Shown: positions 61,846 to 62,481 of the stretch, piece by piece
Layout of the letters: each line of letters opens with the position of its first letter
Numbering within the stretch: position 1 is the first letter of the stretch
Source of the DNA: Methylovulum psychrotolerans
GTDB taxonomy: Bacteria; Pseudomonadota; Gammaproteobacteria; Methylococcales; Methylomonadaceae
NCBI RefSeq assembly: GCF_002923755.1
Contig: NZ_PGFZ01000012.1
Span: 30,082-92,562, forward strand
Direction of reading: 5' to 3'
Length of the DNA stretch: 62,481 nucleotides
Translations under genes and position numbers: made by a program
The notes under the pieces: generated by a model
What the model was told of the DNA's origin: nothing
The model's input: only the letters and a program-made list of their open reading frames with translations
The model's database searches: none

Positions 61846-62403
61846 ATGGTTATTGATCTAACTGATTTGAGCAACATTGGGCAGCTAAAAGCTCAGGGTG
61901 ATTTTAGGTCTGTAAAAAGCTTGGTAGCAAAAGCCTTGGGTTTCGCCATAAAGGCCAATAGCTGGGACGGCTTGTATGGACAACTCTGTAAAATACGCGC
62001 TGCAATCACAGAAAACCATCAGCGGTTGTGCGTATTAGCGAATAATGACGCGGCTATTAGGGCATTAGGGGACTTCGATAAAGTAAAAGAAGCCTTATCT
62101 GCCCTGCTGAGCGTTAAGCTACCCGCCGAAAGCTGGCCGCAACTGCTTAGCAGGTTTCAACAGGTCATGTCGGCATTTCTACCTAATGAGACCTTAAACG
62201 GCAATAGCCCGCTTTATACCCATGAAGAAAAAGTGCGGAAATTTGACCAAATAAAATTTCAAAATTTTGTCAACAGTTCAAAGTTAGACCTGATTAGCAA
62301 GATGCTTCAGCCGAGCGGATTCAAACCTCTGGGCGAGGCCCAACGGCGATGGCAGCAACAAGCAGGCGCATGGGAAGCCTATCGAGCTGGAACCTGCGGT
62401 TGA
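61846..62403 (+). CDS. hypothetical protein at right edge, 3' end uncertain
   Basis: The 185-residue frame has a good ribosome binding site (AAGGAGC 8 bp upstream) and a promoter-like TATGAT about 50 bp before. The body is helical (LSNIGQLKAQGDFRSVKSLV; WPQLLSRFQQVMSAFLPNET). Near 62370 the coding appearance shifts to another frame, which is open to the edge (GKPIELEPAVEAIGERPQIT), so a frameshift or an overlapping gene may extend beyond. No family is recognised. Confidence 0.45.
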   Translation: MVIDLTDLSNIGQLKAQGDFRSVKSLVAKALGFAIKANSWDGLYGQLCKIRAAITENHQRLCVLANNDAAIRALGDFDKVKEALSALLSVKLPAESWPQLLSRFQQVMSAFLPNETLNGNSPLYTHEEKVRKFDQIKFQNFVNSSKLDLISKMLQPSGFKPLGEAQRRWQQQAGAWEAYRAGTCG

Positions 62404-62481
62404 AGCGATAGGCGAACGCCCCCAGATAACGCGAGGCATATTTTGCGAACCCAAACGCATGGTAAGCACCACCAAGGCTGG

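Noticed and set aside
1-62481. CRISPR arrays and tRNA genes
   Set aside because: No regularly spaced repeats and no tRNA cloverleaf were found by reading; a formal scan was not possible.

Overview
The window looks like a chromosome segment of a gammaproteobacterium, probably a type I methanotroph or close relative (Methylococcales). The gammaproteobacterial call rests on the yraN-diaA-dolP group beside rsmI, RNase P RNA just upstream of mraZ, and the full mraZ-to-ftsZ division and cell-wall cluster. The methylotroph call is weaker. It rests on a small amino-acid-kinase-family protein (MfnE-like) coupled to pabB, and on general resemblance of several proteins. No methane or methanol oxidation gene is visible.

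Region 1-6,900 is an AT-richer accessory island. It opens with the tail of an IS5-like transposase. A toxin gene of the CD38/ADP-ribosyl cyclase fold follows, interrupted by a 92-bp inverted-repeat element (MITE) flanked by TA. Then come several small orphan genes resembling immunity proteins, separated by short Rhs-like scars. A TonB-dependent receptor and a second, inverted copy of the same 92-bp element close the island, beside a frameshifted helicase-related fragment.

Region 7,000-11,600 is conserved housekeeping: a leftward yraN-diaA-dolP-FAD oxidase operon, divergent rsmI, a decayed Rpn-like fragment and rnpB. Region 11,895-29,600 is the dcw cluster mraZ-rsmH-ftsL-ftsI-murE-murF-mraY-murD-ftsW-murG-murC-(murB-ddl)-ftsQ-ftsA-ftsZ. 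It has a clear sigma70 promoter and repeated TGGG boxes before mraZ, which has a TTG start. MurB and Ddl are fused in one polypeptide. After the ftsZ terminator, where lpxC often lies, there is a two-gene AAA ATPase/HNH nuclease pair of the Septu (PtuAB) type.

Region 32,300-45,100 holds a small membrane protein, the MfnE-like kinase with pabB, an orphan roadblock protein, an HME-type RND metal efflux operon (outer membrane factor, adaptor, CzcA-like pump), ssb, a DUF475/TerC-like membrane protein and a SIMPL-domain protein. Region 45,400-48,600 encodes a ba3-like haem-copper oxidase (tiny subunit, CuA subunit II, subunit I) with a dihaem cytochrome c.

Region 49,400-53,400 encodes a two-gene partner-switching module. 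One protein combines a PilJ-like sensor, PAS, PP2C phosphatase and anti-sigma-type kinase domain; the other is a STAS domain fused to a cytoplasmic periplasmic-binding-protein-like domain. Further right are a 1231-residue flavoprotein resembling a single-chain NfnB-NfnA, a GT61 glycosyltransferase, a Lon-related protease and a hypothetical gene at the edge. The most unusual items are the broken CD38-like toxin, the STAS-PBP partner switch, the Nfn-like fusion and the PtuAB pair beside the division cluster. All family assignments are by motif recognition; no database search was possible.
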